From positions 992,001-1,056,000 of the forward strand of contig OY770025.1 in NCBI GenBank assembly GCA_963669435.1: 64,000 nucleotides of DNA. The letters are read 5' to 3'. Of the stretch, positions 17,646 to 25,176 are shown piece by piece. Position numbers and translations under genes: made by a program. How positions within the stretch are numbered: position 1 is the stretch's first letter; each line of letters opens with the position of its first letter. This DNA comes from CALJFL01 sp963669435. GTDB lineage: Bacteria > Pseudomonadota > Gammaproteobacteria > Pseudomonadales > Halieaceae. A model generated the notes under the pieces. The model was not told the DNA's origin, searched no databases, and saw nothing but the letters and a program-made list of their open reading frames with translations.

Positions 17646-17657
17646 GGTGGCGGGATC

Positions 17658-18071
17658 TCACTCTTCTGGTGCATATTCATACCGTGGTAGATCATCGTCG
17701 ATTCTCAACCAAGGCTGCTGAGCTGAGGTGTAGATATGCATTTGTGGTATGACCCAGCTTGCATCGTCCAGGCTACCCACTTTCAGAAATATGTATCCTG
17801 GGTCGGCCTCACCGTCGAGATAAATACCCGACGCGCACTTCTCGCAATGCCAGCGCGTCACCGGCTTGCCAGAATCGCCTGTAACAATGTAAGAACTAAG
17901 TGGACCTTCGATGGAGAAAGACGGCTCTGCAATCATCATTTCCATGGAGAATGGGCTGCCAGTAGTCCGCTGACAGTCGTTGCAGTGACAGAAGAAGGTT
18001 AACTCTGGTTCCGCCGTGCAAGAGTACCGAACTGCTCCACAGTGGCATCCACCTTCGTACTCCTTGTGCAT
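17658..18071 (-). CDS. GFA family zinc protein (cassette)
   Basis: 137 residues from the ATG at 18071. GGCHCGAVRY (residues 7-16), FFCHCNDCQRTTG and RWHCEKCASGIY supply the Cys ligands of the GFA/CENP-V domain. An upstream ATG would place translated attC sequence before the domain and is rejected. The substrate is not known. It differs from the backbone GFA protein at 9586-10083. Confidence 0.88.
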   Translation of the reverse strand: MHKEYEGGCHCGAVRYSCTAEPELTFFCHCNDCQRTTGSPFSMEMMIAEPSFSIEGPLSSYIVTGDSGKPVTRWHCEKCASGIYLDGEADPGYIFLKVGSLDDASWVIPQMHIYTSAQQPWLRIDDDLPRYEYAPEE

Positions 18072-18095
18072 AGTTATCCTCCTCTGCGAGCCACC

Positions 18096-18163
18096 TAACG
18101 CTTCAAGCTGTGGCGGCGTCAGCGCGTCCTGCGCCAAAGGCGCCTCGCAACCCTGACTTGTTA
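18096..18163 (-). repeat. attC (type J)
   Basis: TAACGCTTCAAGC...TGACTTGTTA; it is followed by the plus-strand ccdAB genes. Confidence 0.85.
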
Positions 18164-18174
18164 AATGCTTTACA

Positions 18175-18194
18175 ATGCGCATTGCTATGCGCAT
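18175..18194. promoter_or_regulatory. Candidate CcdA operator
   Basis: Two copies of the palindrome ATGCGCAT separated by 4 nt lie 33 bp before the ccdA start. This is the expected position for autoregulation by the antitoxin; assignment is by symmetry and position. Confidence 0.45.
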
Positions 18195-18226
18195 AATTAG
18201 AGCCAGGCTCATCCGAGGATATTCTC

Positions 18227-18472
18227 ATGGACACTTTGTATGATACAGATGCACCCAAAAAGGCTACTAACCTTAGCGTAAACAGTGATTTGTTGAGTAA
18301 ATCACGGGCGTTGGACATAAACCTTTCGGCCACACTAGAGCAGGCACTACAGACCAAACTCGCCCAGGCTAACGCTGAAAGTTGGCGCAATGAGAATCGT
18401 AAGGCGATCAGAACGTATAACGAGTTTGTGAAAGAGAACGGCTGCTTTGGCGCAGAGTACCAGGAATTTTGA
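18227..18472 (+). CDS. ccdA: CcdA family antitoxin (cassette)
   Basis: 81 residues with an N-terminal ribbon-helix-helix region (KATNLSVNSDLLSKSRALDINLSATLEQAL) and the CcdB-binding tail (WRNENRKAIRTYNEFVKENGCF) typical of CcdA. It is the only cassette gene on the plus strand, opposite to array transcription, so it must use its own promoter; toxin-antitoxin cassettes commonly do. Its stop overlaps the toxin start. Confidence 0.9.
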   Translation: MDTLYDTDAPKKATNLSVNSDLLSKSRALDINLSATLEQALQTKLAQANAESWRNENRKAIRTYNEFVKENGCFGAEYQEF

Positions 18473-18789
18473 TGAGGCAATTCGATGTATATACGAACCC
18501 CAGCAAATCTACTCGCAAGGCCTACCCCTTCATCGTAGATATTCAAAGCGACATCATCTCCGACATTGCCACACGAATTGTGGTTCCATTGGGAAGGAAG
18601 GCCGACTTCAAAGGCGAAGAACTCAAAAGGCTTACCCCAACGATCGAGTACGCACGAGAAGAATTGTTGCTTCTGGTGCCCCAAGTAGCATCCATCCCTG
18701 CCAATGTCCTGAAGAATCCAATCGGATCTCTAAGCCATTTGAGAGACGATATTATTGCTGCCTTGGATTTCGCGATCACAGGCATTTAA
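18472..18789 (+). CDS. ccdB: CcdB family toxin (cassette)
   Basis: 105 residues. The start begins MRQFDVYTNPSKSTRKAYPF and the middle has a VVPLGRK strand followed by LTPTIE as in CcdB, a DNA gyrase poison. The ATG overlaps the ccdA stop (TGATG), giving translational coupling. The TAA stop is the first three bases of the next attC. The C-terminal segment (LRDDIIAALDFAITGI) is the gyrase-contacting end and retains the hydrophobic pattern, although the last residue is Ile. Confidence 0.9.
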   Translation: MRQFDVYTNPSKSTRKAYPFIVDIQSDIISDIATRIVVPLGRKADFKGEELKRLTPTIEYAREELLLLVPQVASIPANVLKNPIGSLSHLRDDIIAALDFAITGI

Positions 18790-18840
18790 CGCCCACGTAA
18801 AGTGCGCGCTGTTAGCGCGTCACATTTCACGTGCTTGCTA
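18787..18840 (-). repeat. attC (type D, variant core)
   Basis: TAACGCCCACGTAAAG...CTTGCTA. The right core reads GCTA instead of GTTA, which gives a TAG instead of the usual TAA stop to the antitoxin gene at 18838. Confidence 0.8.
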
Positions 18841-19137
18841 CGCGGCTGAAACATTGATCTTTACACCAAGTGAATGCAGAACTTTTTGTACTGTTTCATA
18901 CCTTGGCTTCGCACCTGGAGCAAATGCTTTATAGAGGCTCTCGCGCCCCAAGCCTGATTCCTGTGCAATAGCAGACATGCCTCGTGCTTTCGCGACATGT
19001 CCAATGGCAGCAAGAAATACACTGGGATCATCATCTTCAAGTGCTGCAGATAGGTACTCTGCAATTGTCTCTTCGCTATCGAGATACACACTTGCATCAA
19101 ATTCTGTAACTTTAACCATACCAGTCACTCCGCTCAT
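18838..19137 (-). CDS. HigA/RelB-type addiction module antidote (cassette)
   Basis: 99 residues. LSAALEDDDPSVFLAAIGHVAKARGMSAIA then GLGRESLYKAF and VLHSLGVKINV is the HTH 'putative addiction module antidote' family. The start codon overlaps the upstream toxin stop (ATGA). The gene ends on a TAG inside the attC. Confidence 0.88.
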   Translation of the reverse strand: MSGVTGMVKVTEFDASVYLDSEETIAEYLSAALEDDDPSVFLAAIGHVAKARGMSAIAQESGLGRESLYKAFAPGAKPRYETVQKVLHSLGVKINVSAA

Positions 19138-19424
19138 ATTTCGGACAGTATTTTCCGAGCCAGAGCTATATCCTTGCTTTGGCTCGATTTATCTCCCCCA
19201 CATAGGAGAAGCACGACAAGACCGGCTTTACGGGTGAAGTAAACCCGATATCCCGGCCCGAAATGTATCCTTAGTTCGTGTAGGCCGGGTCCCAAGGACT
19301 TGGAATCGCCGGAGTTACCTTGGCGAACTGATTCAATACGCGCCAATATCTTCGCAGTAGCTCTCACGTCCTTGAGTTTGGATAACCACTTCGCAAAAAC
19401 ATCAGTCTGCTGAATCTGATACAT
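19134..19424 (-). CDS. RelE/ParE (HigB-like) toxin (cassette)
   Basis: 96 residues from the ATG at 19424 (MYQIQQTDVFAKWLSKL). The signature LGPGLHELRIHFGPGYRVYFTR and LLLCGGDKSSQSKDI belong to the addiction-module killer family of RelE-like mRNases. It is placed before its antitoxin with a 4-bp overlap, the order usual for this family. Confidence 0.9.
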   Translation of the reverse strand: MYQIQQTDVFAKWLSKLKDVRATAKILARIESVRQGNSGDSKSLGPGLHELRIHFGPGYRVYFTRKAGLVVLLLCGGDKSSQSKDIALARKILSEI

Positions 19425-19430
19425 CCGCCA

Positions 19431-19452
19431 ATTGTATCCTATTGGATACAAT
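19431..19452. promoter_or_regulatory. Operator palindrome for the RelE-type TA module
   Basis: Perfect 9-bp arms ATTGTATCC and GGATACAAT with a 4-nt spacer, ending 7 bp upstream of the toxin start codon. It is very likely the antitoxin autoregulation site. Confidence 0.6.
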
Positions 19453-19484
19453 CATGCAATCTGCGGAATACGGGCTAAGGCGCG

Positions 19485-19538
19485 TAACGCCTGCTTCAGC
19501 GGCGGCGCTTTTCAGCCGTCCGCTGCAAGCTCTTGTTA
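19485..19538 (-). repeat. attC (singleton type)
   Basis: TAACGCCTGCTTCAGC...AGCTCTTGTTA. The HigA coding sequence of the next cassette reads deep into this site and ends at 19496. Confidence 0.82.
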
Positions 19539-19840
19539 TGTTTCCGTGAATCCTGGGGCACAAAATCAATCTTAAGGCTATAACCCATTGCTTCGGCATA
19601 GTCCGAAATAGTAGAGAGCTTAGGTGAGATTGTTGAATTAACACTCTCCAATCTCGAGATGTTGCTCTTCTTTGTGTTAAGTAGTTCAGCGGCTTCTTCC
19701 TGGGTGAGACCAGCACTCTGGCGGAGTGCAACGAGCTTACGTCGAAGCTCATACGCCGGAGACAAACGCTCATACTCGCTGGCAACATCAGAACGTTCCA
19801 GAGCCTTCTTCTTGAAACTGTCAAAATCGGGTCGAGCCAT
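19496..19840 (-). CDS. XRE/HigA-type antitoxin (cassette)
   Basis: 114 residues with a central HTH (LRRKLVALRQSAGLTQEEAAELLNTKKSNISRLE) followed by a family-typical AEAMGYSLKIDF strand. The last dozen residues (SLQRTAEKRRR) are encoded by the attC and are probably not functional. The start overlaps the toxin stop by 1 bp (TAATG). Confidence 0.88.
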   Translation of the reverse strand: MARPDFDSFKKKALERSDVASEYERLSPAYELRRKLVALRQSAGLTQEEAAELLNTKKSNISRLESVNSTISPKLSTISDYAEAMGYSLKIDFVPQDSRKHNKSLQRTAEKRRR

Positions 19841-20160
19841 TAGTCGATCTCCTTCAATCTGCGGCGCGCCTTCTCCAGTTCCTTCTTGGGAGTTCGCTGA
19901 GTTTTCTTGACGAAGGAATGAAGAATCACAATTTCCTGACCTTTGACAATACAGAAGAATGCACGCCCAATTCCTTCCTTGCCTTTAGCCCGGACCTCGA
20001 ACAATCCGCCACTCATAGGAGCTGTATGCGGCTTACCTAGAGCCGGGCCAAATTCTTCGATCAACTCGAGGATATGAAGCAAGTTGGCCAATATTCCAGC
20101 AGGAAAGGCCAGAATCTCAGCTTCCACCTTTTGATTGAAGAATGTGATCTTCCATGACAT
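19840..20160 (-). CDS. Gp49/HigB-type toxin (cassette)
   Basis: 106 residues of the phage-derived Gp49-like (DUF891) RelE superfamily: MSGGLFEVRAKGKEGIGRAFF and VILHSFVKKTQRTPKKELEKA are diagnostic. It would be an mRNA interferase neutralised by the adjacent HTH antitoxin. The operator-like palindrome upstream supports autonomous transcription. Confidence 0.9.
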   Translation of the reverse strand: MSWKITFFNQKVEAEILAFPAGILANLLHILELIEEFGPALGKPHTAPMSGGLFEVRAKGKEGIGRAFFCIVKGQEIVILHSFVKKTQRTPKKELEKARRRLKEID

Positions 20161-20168
20161 GGAGAAAG

Positions 20169-20186
20169 GTTATCATAAATGATAAC
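20169..20186. promoter_or_regulatory. Operator palindrome for the Gp49-type TA module
   Basis: Perfect arms GTTATCAT and ATGATAAC with a 2-nt spacer, 8 bp upstream of the toxin start. Confidence 0.55.
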
Positions 20187-20219
20187 TGCGTCAAGTGTGG
20201 AGCTGAGTGCTAGGAAACA

Positions 20220-20274
20220 TAACGCCAAAGGCTGCGGCGCGCGCTGTTTGCGCGTCCGTAGCCCTTTCTTGTTA
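20220..20274 (-). repeat. attC (singleton type)
   Basis: TAACGCCAAAGGCTGCGG...CTTTCTTGTTA; closes the 62-residue membrane protein cassette. Confidence 0.85.
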
Positions 20275-20306
20275 TGTGGCATTCTCTATGGGAGCAAAAA
20301 ACCAGT

Positions 20307-20495
20307 TCAATCAAGTGACGCTCCTACCAACTGTAGTATTCCTAAAGCTATGAATAGCCAGGGCAGATACTTAGACCGTAGCAAGACTTGGTCGATGATA
20401 GATAAATTTTGCTCCTCTCGCGCAGCACGTCGCCCCTGTACCAGAAAGAAAGTTCCGATAGCAAAGCAGGCAAGAGCAAAAATATAGTCAGCCAC
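20307..20495 (-). CDS. Two-helix membrane miniprotein (cassette)
   Basis: 62 residues with helices at about 3-20 and 44-60 and a basic loop between them (GRRAAREEQ). The family is unknown. The stop lies 33 bp from the attC, so unlike many neighbours it does not borrow the attC stop. Confidence 0.55.
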   Translation of the reverse strand: MADYIFALACFAIGTFFLVQGRRAAREEQNLSIIDQVLLRSKYLPWLFIALGILQLVGASLD

Positions 20496-20548
20496 TCTTA
20501 GGATTCCGAATCAAACTACATAAGACTTCTTCTCGCTCTATGCCCACA

Positions 20549-20633
20549 TAACGCCCGCAGCACCGGCCGAGTAACCGCCGCAGCGGTTGCGAGGTCCAGC
20601 CCACGTAGTGGGCGGTGGTGCCTGCCCTTGTTA
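20549..20633 (-). repeat. attC (type A)
   Basis: TAACGCCCGCAGCACCGG...CCCTTGTTA. First of nine type A sites; one base longer than the others in the CCGCCGCAGCGG section. Confidence 0.88.
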
Positions 20634-20945
20634 ACTGTCATAACCACTCCAGTGGAGTAATGCATACTTTAGCTCATCTTGGTTACACCAATGCTCCAAT
20701 AAAACACCAGCTTCGGATACTGGTGAGAAATTCCATCCTTCCTCGATATCTTCATAGTACATGGCTTCACTACCATTAATTGCAGCAACGAAGACCTTTT
20801 CGAACTTGCCATGGCGCTCTAATGCGTATTGTTCCAGTGGTACACGGTACTTCACGAATAGTTGCTTCAATTTCGGGGGGCATTCTGCTAGTTCCCGACT
20901 GAGTAATTCTTCGACTTCAGATTTGGAGATCGGTATGTAGGACAT
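20631..20945 (-). CDS. Small soluble protein of unknown function (cassette)
   Basis: 104 residues from the ATG at 20945 (MSYIPISKSEVEELL). Acidic, with no transmembrane segment. The segment LLEHWCNQDELKYALLHWSGYDS ends on the attC TAA. The family is unknown. Confidence 0.6.
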   Translation of the reverse strand: MSYIPISKSEVEELLSRELAECPPKLKQLFVKYRVPLEQYALERHGKFEKVFVAAINGSEAMYYEDIEEGWNFSPVSEAGVLLEHWCNQDELKYALLHWSGYDS

Positions 20946-20960
20946 GACTGTGAAGACAGT

Positions 20961-21047
20961 TAACGCCTTGCTAAACGGCAGACAAACCGAAGGTTTGGCT
21001 GTCCGGTGGAGGGCCAAAGGCCCGCAACGAATTTGAGCAACTTGTTA
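20961..21047 (-). repeat. attC (type B)
   Basis: TAACGCCTTGCTAAACGG...GCAACTTGTTA with the AGACAAACC/GGTTTGGCT internal inverted repeat. Confidence 0.88.
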
Positions 21048-21060
21048 ATTGGCCGACTCA

Positions 21061-21336
21061 TTATGCCGGTGCCACAAGTTTTGGAAATAGGGTAACTAGA
21101 AGTACAGAAAGAGATACCAGCCACGCGGTAGCCCGCCAAGAAGTCTCGGAAAGGAAGTACCTTAAACCAAACTTATGCAAAAATGAGTAACCCACCACTG
21201 CGCCCAACAAAACTGCCGGGAGCACACTGCTCACTACGCTTAACGTGAGAAACCCGAATAAAGCGCCGATGAGACCACTAGCCAATACCGCATTTGCGAT
21301 AGATTGAGCGCGCAACAATTTGCTGGATGAACTCAT
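21061..21336 (-). CDS. Three-helix membrane protein (cassette)
   Basis: 91 residues from the ATG at 21336 (MSSSSKLLRAQS). Helices lie at about 16-36, 38-58 and 72-90. Longer versions would include attC sequence. The family is unknown. Confidence 0.55.
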   Translation of the reverse strand: MSSSSKLLRAQSIANAVLASGLIGALFGFLTLSVVSSVLPAVLLGAVVGYSFLHKFGLRYFLSETSWRATAWLVSLSVLLVTLFPKLVAPA

Positions 21337-21345
21337 AAGGCCATT

Positions 21346-21400
21346 TAACGCCCACAACAAGGGCCAGCTGTAAGCTGGTCCCGATTGCTTGTGCTTGTTA
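21346..21400 (-). repeat. attC (type F)
   Basis: TAACGCCCACAACAAGGG...GTGCTTGTTA; a short 55-bp site. Confidence 0.87.
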
Positions 21401-21408
21401 GGTGGCCT

Positions 21409-21816
21409 TCACTCCGTTTCTGCTTCGCAGACATATGCCCCCTCCTGAAGAGACGCTGGAACACTCTTCACATGGTAGAAAACACCAGAATTCGCGGCAA
21501 GAAGCACACACGCAGGTACAATAGATAGGTGATCGGGAAGCCCGTCGTAGTGATAGAAACTTACAGCATCAATCGTTTCTTCGGAAAAATCTCCCTCTAG
21601 TACTGCGCGGACTGCGTAGGAAATATGGAATACCCTATCCATGCAAATAATCTTACCCCCTTGGTCGAGGGAATCATCTTCGGTTGCAGGAAGATGCTCA
21701 GTGCATGGCCTTTCGCTTAACTTGGCCATCGTAGGGGACCCGACAATTAGTACACTGCCATCAGCCCGAGCAGAAACAGAAAACAAACAAAGGATAATGA
21801 GGGCAATCTTTGTCAT
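21409..21816 (-). CDS. Exported protein of unknown function (cassette)
   Basis: 135 residues from the ATG at 21816. Signal peptide MTKIALIILCLFSVSARA, then a Cys-containing mature domain (Cys in RPCTEHL, IICMDR, PACVLLA and YVCEAE, so two disulfides are possible). The family is unknown. Confidence 0.65.
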   Translation of the reverse strand: MTKIALIILCLFSVSARADGSVLIVGSPTMAKLSERPCTEHLPATEDDSLDQGGKIICMDRVFHISYAVRAVLEGDFSEETIDAVSFYHYDGLPDHLSIVPACVLLAANSGVFYHVKSVPASLQEGAYVCEAETE

Positions 21817-21823
21817 TGCCACC

Positions 21824-21901
21824 TAACGCTTCAATGTGCGGCAGCCGAAGCAACGCGTAGGCTGTCCAGCGCCGTAGGCGCGATGCACCATTGACTTGTT
21901 A
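21824..21901 (-). repeat. attC (type J-like)
   Basis: TAACGCTTCAATGTGCGG...TTGACTTGTTA. Confidence 0.86.
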
Positions 21902-21914
21902 GGTGCTGAAAAAT

Positions 21915-22295
21915 TTAACGATGTATTGGACATGTTGTTGGCGATAGCTTAACTAAATAAGGGGAACGCCCTATGGTCAAATCTACTTCTCCGGCACAGA
22001 TTAACGCACCTTTGGAATCGTATGCTGACCACAATATCCAAAACCCACCGGTTGCGTCAGTGAAAGTCATTGTAACTGATTCACCGGACTGGACATCCTG
22101 CTCTAGAGTTCGGATGAGGAGCTCATCCGTCCATTCATCTGGACGGATGCCATCGAATTCGAAAGCGTGATATTTCTTGAATGTCATAGCTATTGATTGA
22201 TCAAAGCTGTTTTCAAAAACAACATCATATGCAAATGAGAGCGCAAGGGAAGCTGTGGAAAACAAAACAACTATCGATGTTATGAATTTCATCAT
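21915..22295 (-). CDS. Exported protein of unknown function (cassette)
   Basis: About 126 residues starting MMKFITS (22295, or 22292). A signal peptide is followed by a beta-rich domain with two Cys residues near the end (LICAGEV and TTCPIH). The family is unknown. Confidence 0.6.
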   Translation of the reverse strand: MMKFITSIVVLFSTASLALSFAYDVVFENSFDQSIAMTFKKYHAFEFDGIRPDEWTDELLIRTLEQDVQSGESVTMTFTDATGGFWILWSAYDSKGALICAGEVDLTIGRSPYLVKLSPTTCPIHR

Positions 22296-22311
22296 AGCTC
22301 TCCTAGGCACC

Positions 22312-22365
22312 TAACGCCCACGTAAAGTGCGCGCTGTAAGCGCGTCACATTTCACGTACTTGTTA
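22312..22365 (-). repeat. attC (type D)
   Basis: TAACGCCCACGTAAAG...CGTACTTGTTA. It supplies the TAA stop of the Sel1 gene. Confidence 0.88.
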
Positions 22366-22941
22366 GGTGTACGGAACAAATACAGTTTCATCGTAGTCTC
22401 TCGCCAACTGACACATGCTTGCAACTTGCTCTGGGTTTTTGGAATGACCAAACTCCCCTTCATGATAAAGACGAGCCTTAGTGATACAGGCTTCGGCGGA
22501 GCCATTGTCGATAGCTCGTTGTAGGTAGTCGAGACCCCGCTCAATTGATTGGGGAAACGTTCCTTTACCCCATAATAGTTCGCATGCATAAATCCATTGG
22601 CTGTGCGAATGACCTAGCTCTGCGGCTTGCCTGAAGATTGCAGAAGCCTTTTCCTTGTCCTGAGGCACATATTCGCCCTGGTCATAAAAAGAACCAGAAA
22701 TATACAGCGCTTCGAGGTCACCTAGCTCGGCTGCGCGTAATATGCCTTCGGAGTAAATCCGGTCCATTTCATCTTCGGACACACCCTCTTCGAAAATACT
22801 GCAATTTAGCCTTACGGCTTTGCCTACTCCAATCTCAATCAGTGGTCGTAGTACTTCTCTCGCAGCAGCAAATTCACCAGCTTCAATTAACCTTTCGGCT
22901 CTAGTTAGGCTGGAATTTTGCTCGGAAGTCACTGAGTACAC
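22363..22941 (-). CDS. Sel1-repeat protein (cassette)
   Basis: 192 residues, starting at GTG 22941 or GTG 22932; no ATG fits. It is all alpha-helical with Sel1/TPR-like repeats: LGDLEALYISGSFYDQGEY, AAELGHSHSQWIYACELLWGKG and NGSAEACITKARLYHEGEFG. Sel1 repeats mediate protein-protein interaction. The stop is the attC TAA. Confidence 0.8.
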   Translation of the reverse strand: MYSVTSEQNSSLTRAERLIEAGEFAAAREVLRPLIEIGVGKAVRLNCSIFEEGVSEDEMDRIYSEGILRAAELGDLEALYISGSFYDQGEYVPQDKEKASAIFRQAAELGHSHSQWIYACELLWGKGTFPQSIERGLDYLQRAIDNGSAEACITKARLYHEGEFGHSKNPEQVASMCQLARDYDETVFVPYT

Positions 22942-22942
22942 C

Positions 22943-22996
22943 TAACGCCCACGTAAAGTGCGCGCTGTAAGCGCGTCACATTTCACGTACTTGTTA
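22943..22996 (-). repeat. attC (type D)
   Basis: Almost identical to the site at 22312; two neighbouring cassettes with different genes share the same attC type. Confidence 0.88.
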
Positions 22997-23398
22997 TGTG
23001 GCCGGTGACCCAAGTGACTTACCCCTGATCTCATAGTTCATTGACCCACTACCGCAGGTGTACCCAAACCTTAGATAGCTTGTATAAGAATGGTTAGTAG
23101 CAACGTGATGCCCGATTTTACCTCGACTAGACGCCAAAGGTATCTGAACGATAGAGATTTGCTGACCTTTCTGGTCGATGGTGGCTTGAGTTACAACAGT
23201 AGCCGTGCATCCATTGGGATCCTGAGTAGGCGCGGTAATTATCAGGAACACCGAACCATCAGGCTCCGGCGCCTCTTCTATAATGAATCCCATTTCCTTC
23301 GCTTCTTCGATGCTCACCACAGTCCTAGGCGGGAGCGAATCAGCGGATACGCTAAGGCATATGGCTGGGATCACTATTGCACAGAATCTAGGCCACAT
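22994..23398 (-). CDS. Exported protein of unknown function (cassette)
   Basis: 134 residues: signal peptide (about 1-19), then EEAKEMGFIIEEAPEPDGSVFLIITAP and a Cys pair (NGCTATV and GYTCGSG). The start lies at the cassette junction, so translation may begin a few codons later. Stops on the attC TAA. The family is unknown. Confidence 0.6.
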   Translation of the reverse strand: MWPRFCAIVIPAICLSVSADSLPPRTVVSIEEAKEMGFIIEEAPEPDGSVFLIITAPTQDPNGCTATVVTQATIDQKGQQISIVQIPLASSRGKIGHHVATNHSYTSYLRFGYTCGSGSMNYEIRGKSLGSPAT

Positions 23399-23490
23399 AA
23401 CGCCTTGCTAAGAGGCAGACAAACCGAAGGTTTGGCTGTCCTGCGGAGGCCACGCTTTTGGTGGCCGAAGCGTACTTCAGCGACTTGTTA
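23398..23490 (-). repeat. attC (type B)
   Basis: TAACGCCTTGCTAAGAGG...GCGACTTGTTA, 93 bp. Confidence 0.88.
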
Positions 23491-23829
23491 TATTGCATTT
23501 AACGCTTCCAGTTCAGATCTGATCCGTGGCTTAGCTAGTGCATCTGGATCCTCCAAGATTTCAAAATCTTCGAAGGCTATATACATCCTCCAAAACACCT
23601 CCGGAACCTGGCTAAATTCAATATCCGACATGATTTGATTGAATAGATTACTAGCCGTGTTATATGCGATGGCGGCGTCGATATAAGATATTGCCAAGAA
23701 GATTGCGAGATCATCTACTGCGGAGTACTTATCCGCCTTTCCACTAAGCCATTTTTCTACACAACTGTAATCTCTGCTACTGGAGTTAGTTTCCGCCCAA
23801 GCGAGTAGTTCCTCGTACTCGGTAATCAT
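23488..23829 (-). CDS. Helical protein of unknown function (cassette)
   Basis: 113 residues from the ATG at 23829 (MITEYEELLAW). Strongly helical and acidic, no membrane segment; aromatic patch VFWRMYIAFEDFEIL. Stops on the attC TAA. The family is unknown. Confidence 0.6.
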   Translation of the reverse strand: MITEYEELLAWAETNSSSRDYSCVEKWLSGKADKYSAVDDLAIFLAISYIDAAIAYNTASNLFNQIMSDIEFSQVPEVFWRMYIAFEDFEILEDPDALAKPRIRSELEALNAI

Positions 23830-23835
23830 GCAATA

Positions 23836-23913
23836 TAACGCCGCCATAAAGGGCGCGCGCTGTTTGCGCGTCCCAGGCCACGTTTTTCAGTGGCCGTTTT
23901 CATGGCCTTGTTA
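23836..23913 (-). repeat. attC (type G)
   Basis: TAACGCCGCCATAAAGG...TGGCCTTGTTA. The gene of this cassette reads 14 bp into the site and stops on an internal TGA. Nearly identical to 31795. Confidence 0.88.
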
Positions 23914-24298
23914 AGCATACGTTGTCACTTCGAAGCTTCTCTAGCAGAGCACGGCCATCTTGTACAACTTGATCAATCTCTGCCTTTCGATTTGGTGCAT
24001 CTTTGTATAGAGCTGGTTTAATGCTGGGTAGTGATAGTGCAAGACTAGTACATGCCAAACTAAGTAAATCCTCGTCCTCACCATTTCGCACGGAATCTTC
24101 GATTGAAAGAGCACGTAAGACCTGCAATTCTGCATTCATGGAGTCCCTGACGCCCTCTACTTCAACAAATCCGAGTAAATAGTTCGCTTCATCTTTCCAC
24201 GCGGCCATCATGAAATGAGAAACGACGAAATACACCGCGATAGCAGTTATCCCGCTGGATAGAATAGCAGCCAGTGTGATTTCGGAGAGCCGGCTCAT
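23900..24298 (-). CDS. Single-pass membrane protein, copy 1 (duplicated cassette)
   Basis: 132 residues from the ATG at 24298 (MSRLSEITLAAIL): one N-terminal helix (about 7-28), then a helical cytoplasmic or periplasmic domain with ALSIEDSVRNGEDEDLLSLAC. A near-identical copy with the same attC type is at 31859-32257. The stop is inside attC, so the final residues (CLTRP) are attC-encoded. The family is unknown. Confidence 0.65.
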   Translation of the reverse strand: MSRLSEITLAAILSSGITAIAVYFVVSHFMMAAWKDEANYLLGFVEVEGVRDSMNAELQVLRALSIEDSVRNGEDEDLLSLACTSLALSLPSIKPALYKDAPNRKAEIDQVVQDGRALLEKLRSDNVCLTRP

Positions 24299-24306
24299 AG
24301 TATGCT

Positions 24307-24390
24307 TAACGCCTGCGGCACCGGCCGAGTAACCGCGCAGCGGTTGCGAGGTCCAGCCCACGCAGTGGGCGGTGGTGGCTGCACTTGTTA
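24307..24390 (-). repeat. attC (type A)
   Basis: TAACGCCTGCGGCACCGG...GCACTTGTTA. Confidence 0.9.
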
Positions 24391-24396
24391 TGAGGC

Positions 24397-24687
24397 TCAA
24401 CGGTTCTCATCGAAGTGCTGCTCTACGTTCGCAAGTGCCTCACAGTCACAGTACCCGCCGTGCGACTGTAACCAGCTTACAACCTTGTCTTGATCGTGGC
24501 CGCTCTGAGCACTCCACTCGTTCGTGAGTCGGTGCGAATGGTCACATTCCCTCTCTGAGAGAGTTGAATCAAGATAATCAAAAAGTGACTCCAACTCAGA
24601 TTCAGGTAGAGGAAATTTGGCTTGTGCTGATGTCTTTTGCGCGTTCTTCCACTCTTTGAGTTTTCTTTTTTGGTCACTCTTTTTCAC
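24397..24687 (-). CDS. DUF2695 domain-containing protein (cassette)
   Basis: 96 residues, basic N-terminus then the DUF2695 pattern: CDHSHRLTNEW and VVSWLQSHGGYCDCEALANVE. The His and Cys residues (CDHSH, YCDC) may bind a metal. The family is uncharacterised but recurrent in bacteria. Confidence 0.8.
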   Translation of the reverse strand: MKKSDQKRKLKEWKNAQKTSAQAKFPLPESELESLFDYLDSTLSERECDHSHRLTNEWSAQSGHDQDKVVSWLQSHGGYCDCEALANVEQHFDENR

Positions 24688-24702
24688 TGCATTTGAGCCT
24701 TA

Positions 24703-24786
24703 TAACGCCTTGGTAACCGGCGGCCTGCGGCGAGAGCCGCGTTTAGGCCGTCCGGCGCCGCAGGCGCGTAGTTCACCAACTTGTTA
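24703..24786 (-). repeat. attC (type L)
   Basis: TAACGCCTTGGTAACCGG...CCAACTTGTTA. Confidence 0.87.
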
Positions 24787-25071
24787 GGTGTGTTCACGCT
24801 GACGCGGCCCATTTAATAGTATTTTGTGAAAGAACTGGCCCCACCTTAGTAAATAGATGGCCAATACGGACAAAAACAAAAACCCTATAAACGGATTCCA
24901 ATTCAGATTTGGCAACCGAATGGTTTCCTGGCCTTTCATATACTCGGGTGGCTCATAGGTTAAAACTACAAGTATATTGAGTAGGAACTCAAACAAGAGA
25001 AATGCACCCCAAGATAGTGAGAGCACCCCGAGGGTTCTGACAATCAACCATGCCGCATCATCCTTGCTCAC
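24784..25071 (-). CDS. Two-helix membrane protein (cassette)
   Basis: About 95 residues, start taken as the GTG at 25071 (VSKDDAAWLIV); the upstream ATG lies in the neighbouring attC. Two helices (about 7-38 and 60-78) flank a polar loop YEPPEYMKGQETIRLP. Stops on the attC TAA. The family is unknown. Confidence 0.55.
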   Translation of the reverse strand: MSKDDAAWLIVRTLGVLSLSWGAFLLFEFLLNILVVLTYEPPEYMKGQETIRLPNLNWNPFIGFLFLSVLAIYLLRWGQFFHKILLNGPRQREHT

Positions 25072-25080
25072 TAAGACACC

Positions 25081-25167
25081 TAACGCCGTGGTAAACGGCA
25101 GCGAAACCAAAGGTTTAGCTGTCCGGTGGCGCCGTTTTTTGGCGACACGAATTTCACCACCTTGTTA
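25081..25167 (-). repeat. attC (type C)
   Basis: TAACGCCGTGGTAAACGG...CCACCTTGTTA; a somewhat diverged type C member (GCAGCGAAACCAAAGG). Confidence 0.88.
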
Positions 25168-25176
25168 TATGTCATT

